Assembly: GCA_949358305.1 (NCBI GenBank)
Contig: OX442314.1
Span: forward strand, 50,166,581-50,230,580
Source: Strigamia acuminata
Lineage: Eukaryota > Arthropoda > Chilopoda > Geophilomorpha > Linotaeniidae
DNA: 64,000 bases
Reading direction: 5' to 3'
In this document: one piece after another, positions 58,864 through 64,000 of the stretch
How positions within the stretch are numbered: position 1 is the stretch's first letter
How the letters are laid out: every line of letters starts with the position of its first letter
The notes under the pieces: generated by a model
What the model saw: only the letters and a program-made list of their open reading frames with translations
Told to the model about the DNA's origin: nothing
Database searches by the model: none
Position numbers and translations under genes: made by a program

Positions 58864-58876
58864 TCTTCCTCCCCTT
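58864..58876 (-). other. Polypurine tract of the minus-strand element
   Basis: The minus strand reads AAGGGGAGGAAGA, thirteen uninterrupted purines abutting TGTCAC. This is the expected plus-strand primer of an LTR element. Confidence 0.55.
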
Positions 58877-60214
58877 AAACCTTTATTATAGTTGTTGAAA
58901 TAAAGGCAAAGAGAGAGAGACTCACTCAAAACAATACAATAATAAATACAATCTTGGTTAAATATGCGAAATGAATGTCTAGACTAACATACTCTTGATT
59001 AAATAAGATCTTGACTAAATATGATGATTATGGCTATTTGGGGTCGTCACCAGATAAATAATAATAACAAAAATTAGCTCATCAGGAAGCTTGAGACAAA
59101 TTTCCGACCGACTTGTAAATGAAAATTATAAATCAATAAGGTTAGGAATAATAAACAAACATTTTTAAATAAACTGCATAAAACTCATCGAATAAAGATT
59201 AAACAATTTTGGTATGGACGAAGACAAAACTAACTAAACACGCGACACTCACAGGGGGGACGTGGACTAAATTTTTTAGGATTGGACGGACTCGAGGCTA
59301 TACACTTTTAATTTAAGTCATCACAATAAAATTATTTTACCCATTTGCTTTGTAAAACGAAGCAATAAATTTCTACGCGGATAAATTTTAAACACGAAAA
59401 ATATACAACTAAAGAACGTCACAAGAGAATTTATCTTACGAACAGGGGGTTTTTTATTCGGATTGGATACCTTTTTTAGGATTTAGGGCGCAAATGAATG
59501 CGCAACACAAAGCAAGGTAAGGGATACAATTACACAAATGTAGACTTAACATCAGGTAAGTATGTAGGGAATGATGGGAGAAATAAACATAAAACATGAA
59601 AATTGCGCAATGTTGGCGCGATAAACAAAAAATATAAATATGACACTATTTGGAATCATTAAAGGAAAACAATAAAAATGGGGATAAAGGTATCCTCATG
59701 CACAACCGGACCGGTTGCCACGGGAAAATTATCACAGTTAGAAATATTAGGTATTATGAAAATTGAAGAAACACTAAATTTGAAGAATCACAATAATATA
59801 TCACAGTTAATCATCACTATCACGACTTATTCCAGTAATTCAAATGAGAAAAACTAAAATTAAATGTAATCATCTCAATTTTGAGGAATTTTAAAAAATC
59901 AGAATAATTTCTGGAATAAATCAGGATTTAAATTCAAAAATATCACAGTATAATAAAATTATAATAATGAAAATAATAATAATGGAGAAAAACACTATAG
60001 CAAATAAAAGTCTCGTAATTGTTCGGCTAAACTGTTCATGCTAAAGTATTTAAAAATAAACATAATAAAATTAACACTTCACTTTTGGAGCACTTATCCA
60101 GCGGTGATGAAGATCAGATAAATTTGCGCAATAAATGTTTCCAGCAGTTTGTGGAATATTACACTTGTTGAAGAACACTTAACACAAAATGATGATGATG
60201 AAAAACACAAACAC

Positions 60215-60560
60215 AACGGCCAGGACACAAAATCAGTTCCTCAACTCCGTAGAGAAATTTTAGGAGGGCGCTATAAGAAATTGATGCTCTGGGACGTGTG
60301 AGATGAATTTTGATGATGAAATATTTCACTAGCTTCTGCGATGGTGGCGAGAAACAAAACCAGTTCCGCAACTCCGTAGAGAAATTTTAGGCGGGCGCTA
60401 TAAGGAGTTGCTCTCGGGGCACTAAACGAATAGCTGAGATGAAATACTTTTAATTTCCGGCTCATATGTGAGGATGAGAATAAGACCAGTTCCGTAATTC
60501 GAATGAGGAATTTTACACGGGCGCTATAAGGAAATATTCCCATACCGTCTGATGAGCAGA
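60215..60560 (-). repeat. Three tandem repeats of about 120 bp downstream of the 931-codon ORF
   Basis: Each unit holds CCAGTTCC(G/T)(C/T)AA(C/T)TC, then GAGAAATTTTAGG(C/A)GGGCGCTATAAG and GATGAAATA. The units lie at about 60232, 60357 and 60484. On the minus strand each reads CTTATAGCGCCC, a TATA-like word. They start about 150 bp past the ORF stop. Function unknown. Confidence 0.75.
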
Positions 60561-60705
60561 AATGATGAAGTTCACTTTTCGGTGGTGATTTGTTGATTTA
60601 AGTTGCGCAAAGAGAATGGTGGCGCAAAAATGGGTAGTCCTACGGTTTTCCGAGTGACGATGTTGTTGTCCCGTAGAATATCTAATTTAATGAAATTGTT
60701 ATTGT

Positions 60706-63501
60706 TTATTGAGAGTTACCTGACAAGGTTCGGTAAGGTGTTGGCATTCGAAATGATTTAATCATGTTGAGAGCCACGTTGACTACAACTCTCATTGCAT
60801 CTCGGTAGTTGGTGGCACCCTGCCGGTTAATCTCATTCTTACAATGGTCCAAGAAGAGTTCTCCGTATCGGCGATACAGCGAATTGAGGAGTGGTTTAGC
60901 CTCTTCTGGACTCATGCGTAGGTCTGCAGATGCGAGGGATTGGAAAAGTTGGCGGACGGATGCGGCGGACATCCCAAACTGAAGACACGGTCCATTTGCA
61001 TTTGCAAAGTTGCATTCAACTGCAGCCGGAGGCAAAAGGCTAGGGAGCAGCTCCAGGGTGATGCGAGGGGGCGTGTCATCCCAAATTTGCGATCCTTGGG
61101 CCGGTGGAATAGATGGTGCTGTCATCGGGTAAAATCCTGAATCTGTCATCAGATTGCGCAATTCTTGAAGGCGCAATTCATCCGACCGTCTCTTTTCTTC
61201 CTCTTTTTCTGCTTGTTCACGAGCTTCACGTTCGTCTGCTTGGCGGTGGGCTTCTGCAACTCGGGTTTTTTCCAACTCGTGTTCCGCGTCTCGCTCTTGG
61301 CGTCTCTTTTCCTCCATCATGTTGTGATAGTCCCTGGTGTCCTGGACTTTGTAAAGATAGACGGAGATCTCACGATGAAGTGTCCATATCAGGATCTCAA
61401 CTGCCGTCTCGGAGTCGTACGTGCTACACTCGGACATTCGCTTTTCAACCTGTCGCGCAATGTGGGGCCGTCTGTCCATCATCTCTTTTTGAGTCACACG
61501 AAAATCTCCCTGGTAGACGCTAAAATCTTCTACCAACATGAAAGTGATCAAAGTATTCCAAGCTTTCCATGGAATTTGGAAGCGGGTCTGGGAAACTCCA
61601 GGTCCCTTGATGGAGATCTGGACCTCGAATTTTCGCAAGAATTCCTCTACGACTTCCAACGAGTTGACGGGCTTTTGGGTTACTCCATACTTATCATAGG
61701 CCAACTCACATCGCGAAGCGACCTTTTTGAATGAAAGTCCAGGTCCGATATTTGGGATTGCGCAGTCGAGTCGGGATCGGTAAGGTGATGAGTCCGACAC
61801 GAGAGTCGACGTTACTGGAATCTTTGCGGTGGCAGCCGTTGTGGTGGACATGTTAAAGTTGGCGCCCGACGTCGTTGTGATGTTTACGTTGCGCCCAGGG
61901 ATTTGCGCATAAGTAATCGGCGTCACTGGCAAAGTCAGAACTTTTGAAAGTTTTACCTGTTGACATGAGGGAACTTCAATTGCTGGTGCAATTGGCGAAA
62001 TCGTGTAGGTTTGTGAAAATACATCAGCCGAGGCAACGGAAATAGTCGAAGCTGGAAAAAGATCGGCAGATAAATTTTCATTAATGTTTGAATTGTCAAT
62101 ATCAGAATCGGGAATTGGCAAACTCGGCGTTGATGCTGATAGTTGCGCTTTTGTTGCTGGTAAAGGTCTAGTGCTCAGTGGCGGTCCGCGCGGCCGAGAA
62201 AAGTCAGTTCTGGCAGACGGAATGTCGATGTCGCGAATGTCAATCATCTTTCGTTCGAGTCTGCGCACATCACTTATTTTGGCGGTGGGAACACTACCGC
62301 GGATTTCGTTGGTGATGTCCAGAATCGACGGGGTCACACTCATTGTAGATTGTGCATCGAATTCTGGAAGTCTAGCGGCTAAAATGGATTGTTGAGAATC
62401 GTCCATTTTCTCTTTGCGCAATGCTTCTTGCGCAGAATCGTCCGCTAACACTGGTGATTCGGGAATGAACTGCAGTTGTGGCACTGGTCGTAGCGCCATT
62501 TCTGTTGGTGGAGTTGAAAATTCAACGTTAGACACGGTGGAATTTGAATACAAACTTTCGGTGTCCTCTTTGGTGGTAATGGTGAGTGTCGCCATTTTTT
62601 CGGCTGCTTTGGCAATCGTCTCCGCCGAGGGTCTTGGCACGAATTGTTCCGTCTCCGTGTCTCGAGTAGGATCATGTGGGAGCGCCGACGACGAGGTTGC
62701 CAAAGTGTTGCGCACCTTGATGGCTAGTTGTTGCTCTCGATTTGGATTTCGATTGATGGAGCACGGTGGTTTGCGCTGGTAGAAATATGGCAGCGTGGTG
62801 TCGGAGTTGTCATCGATCGTGTTAAGGTCTCCTAACGACTCCAATGCAATGCTGATCTGCTCTTGAAGACTCGCATCGGTTCCAGGGAAACTGTGGAAGA
62901 ATTGGGGCAACGTCGGTTGCGCTTCGTCAACTTCCCGCTGCTCCTGGTCCATCGGGTCCAAACCGGCGATTTCGTCGGCGAGCAAATCCGGCACTTGCGC
63001 AAATGTAACGCGCATTAACTCGGCTGTCGGGTAAATCCAATTTCTGGGTACGATCCTCGCTTGTCGCGCCTCTCGTTGAAGTCTGTGCCAATACTTGAAA
63101 TGGCCGGCGCGGAATCTTTGTACCATGGCTGGTGTCCCGTTTGGTGGCCGAAATTGTGGAAACTCTACTCCGATCAAATATACCTTGTCCTGGACGCGAC
63201 GAAACAGGCACCAGCCATAAATCTGGCGCATCCACACACGATGAAATCCGCGTCGAAGATCACCCCGCCCGTCACACGCTCGGCAAGTCTTATCCACGCC
63301 TGAAACAACAAGTTCATAACCATATCCGGAGCAAACCGGACATATTTCAAAGTTTGGAAAGCTGTGTTCACGTGGATCATTTGGATGCCAGCATGGAAAT
63401 TTAGGCGGTCCGACTGCGTGGAGTGGCGGTTCGGCATAGTTTTTCGGATAGGGTTCACCTGGGAAATCTTCCTTGCAACGACACACATGTTTGTCGGCCA
63501 T
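60706..63501 (-). CDS. 931-codon intronless ORF: DnaJ-like zinc motif, disordered middle, coiled coil
   Basis: Starts ATG at 63501 (MADKHVCRCKEDFPGEP), stop at 60706. Residues about 53-80 have two CxxCxGxG units (CPVCSGYGYE and CRACDGRGD), a DnaJ-type zinc-binding pattern at half the usual number. A tryptophan-rich block follows (about 85-160). Residues about 190-590 are Ser/Thr/Pro-rich and probably disordered. A folded region (about 595-730) contains FQIPWKAWNTLITFMLVEDF and ETAVEILIWTLHREISVYLY. Then comes a charged coiled coil (about 740-800; EEKRRQERDAEHELEKTRVA) and a helical C-terminus. GC is clearly higher than in the flanks. The polypurine tract downstream and absence of introns suggest a protein of a non-autonomous LTR element, perhaps Gag-like, but no Gag, protease or RT motif is visible. 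I do not recognise the family. Confidence 0.6.
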   Translation of the reverse strand: MADKHVCRCKEDFPGEPYPKNYAEPPLHAVGPPKFPCWHPNDPREHSFPNFEICPVCSGYGYELVVSGVDKTCRACDGRGDLRRGFHRVWMRQIYGWCLFRRVQDKVYLIGVEFPQFRPPNGTPAMVQRFRAGHFKYWHRLQREARQARIVPRNWIYPTAELMRVTFAQVPDLLADEIAGLDPMDQEQREVDEAQPTLPQFFHSFPGTDASLQEQISIALESLGDLNTIDDNSDTTLPYFYQRKPPCSINRNPNREQQLAIKVRNTLATSSSALPHDPTRDTETEQFVPRPSAETIAKAAEKMATLTITTKEDTESLYSNSTVSNVEFSTPPTEMALRPVPQLQFIPESPVLADDSAQEALRKEKMDDSQQSILAARLPEFDAQSTMSVTPSILDITNEIRGSVPTAKISDVRRLERKMIDIRDIDIPSARTDFSRPRGPPLSTRPLPATKAQLSASTPSLPIPDSDIDNSNINENLSADLFPASTISVASADVFSQTYTISPIAPAIEVPSCQQVKLSKVLTLPVTPITYAQIPGRNVNITTTSGANFNMSTTTAATAKIPVTSTLVSDSSPYRSRLDCAIPNIGPGLSFKKVASRCELAYDKYGVTQKPVNSLEVVEEFLRKFEVQISIKGPGVSQTRFQIPWKAWNTLITFMLVEDFSVYQGDFRVTQKEMMDRRPHIARQVEKRMSECSTYDSETAVEILIWTLHREISVYLYKVQDTRDYHNMMEEKRRQERDAEHELEKTRVAEAHRQADEREAREQAEKEEEKRRSDELRLQELRNLMTDSGFYPMTAPSIPPAQGSQIWDDTPPRITLELLPSLLPPAAVECNFANANGPCLQFGMSAASVRQLFQSLASADLRMSPEEAKPLLNSLYRRYGELFLDHCKNEINRQGATNYRDAMRVVVNVALNMIKSFRMPTPYRTLSGNSQ

Positions 63502-64000
63502 GTTGTCTCAACTAGATGTAATTGTGCCTAATTGATTTCAATCATTGGGGTTATATACACAAATTGAAACGATGAACATATCACAAACGATACTTACAAT
63601 TAGAATTGCGCAAATAATGAACGCGCACAAAACATAACACACGAAATTCAACACATGATGTTAATCCATAGAGAAAGAGTGCACAAATATCAAACGCCTC
63701 GTGAACTTTCTCACACAGGTGTCATAAAAGCACATGGGTATGAAGTGTGGGTGTTGGAGATTATAGTCGTAACTGTTTTAATAGAACGACGAACTCTAGT
63801 GTGAAGAATTGGAAGTTAACGAAAGATCGTAAATGAATGTTCTAGAAGAAATAGTCAAATTTAACATTGATCTTCAATGAGAAAGTTTAGCATATGCAAA
63901 TCTAAACACACATAGGTACATATAACTAGGTTGAAATAATAAATTGGGAAAATAAATAATCTAAACACGTGGTGTTTTGAAAATGCAATTAAAAGTGTCA
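63502..64000. other. Leader/upstream region of the 931-codon ORF
   Basis: AT-rich, no ORF. One GCGCAA palindrome lies at about 63606 and a GCGCAC at 63620. No primer binding site could be identified with confidence, so the upstream LTR, if it exists, lies past the window edge. Confidence 0.4.

Noticed and set aside
61113-61734. Plus-strand ORFs of 136 and 189 codons opposite the 931-codon ORF
   Set aside because: They overlap the long minus-strand frame, lack domains, and are expected shadows of its GC-rich coding sequence.

Overview
The window is nuclear DNA from a metazoan, most likely an arthropod. It is AT-rich, genes have short spliced exons with GT-AG introns, and the recognisable protein-coding material is animal-type: a BTB/Kelch protein, a Golgi/lysosomal-type apyrase, pickpocket-like DEG/ENaC channels, a Tudor domain, and remnants of histone H4, TFIIB, Prp8 and PPIL4. 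I cannot name the species from the sequence. There is one 200-base run of N at 56382-56581. Transposable elements and their relics make up much of the window.

Layout. 1-1403: 5' part of an intronless BTB-BACK-Kelch-like gene (minus), running off the left edge. 2055-3251: a histone H4 gene (minus) with its TATA box, split by a 704-bp inverted-repeat element flanked by a 6-bp duplication. 3697-8689: a complete eight-exon apyrase gene of the ENTPD4/7 type (plus), whose introns carry a tandem repeat, a hAT-type MITE and a palindromic MITE. 10225-22245: a nearly intact Ty3/Gypsy retrotransposon (plus) with 1724-bp LTRs, a tRNA-Gln-type primer site, Gag, a canonical -1 frameshift signal and Pol. 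22587-26657: two DEG/ENaC channel genes or fragments in tandem (plus); the introns of the second hold an LTR relic and a fold-back mariner element.

26.7-56.8 kb is mostly repeats: nested fold-back mariner and hAT MITEs, a repeat family that repeatedly carries a short conserved ORF (28.9, 29.6, 45.8 and 46.2 kb) and a hairpin-rich block (30.4, 38.4 and 52.3 kb), diverged LTRs, Copia, Gypsy and Tc1 fragments, a Tudor exon, and broken copies of Prp8, TFIIB and PPIL4. The last is interrupted by a solo LTR with a clean 4-bp duplication.

56.9-58.05 kb is a 1.17-kb inverted-repeat element filled with two different minisatellites. 58.06-64 kb (minus) looks like one unit: a 931-codon intronless ORF with an N-terminal DnaJ-like double CxxC zinc motif and a C-terminal coiled coil, three tandem repeats just past its stop, a perfect polypurine tract abutting a TGT, and strong enrichment of GCGCAA/TTGCGC in coding and non-coding DNA alike. 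My best guess is a non-autonomous LTR element carrying one Gag-like or unknown protein. This and the short-ORF repeat family are the most promising candidates for something undescribed.
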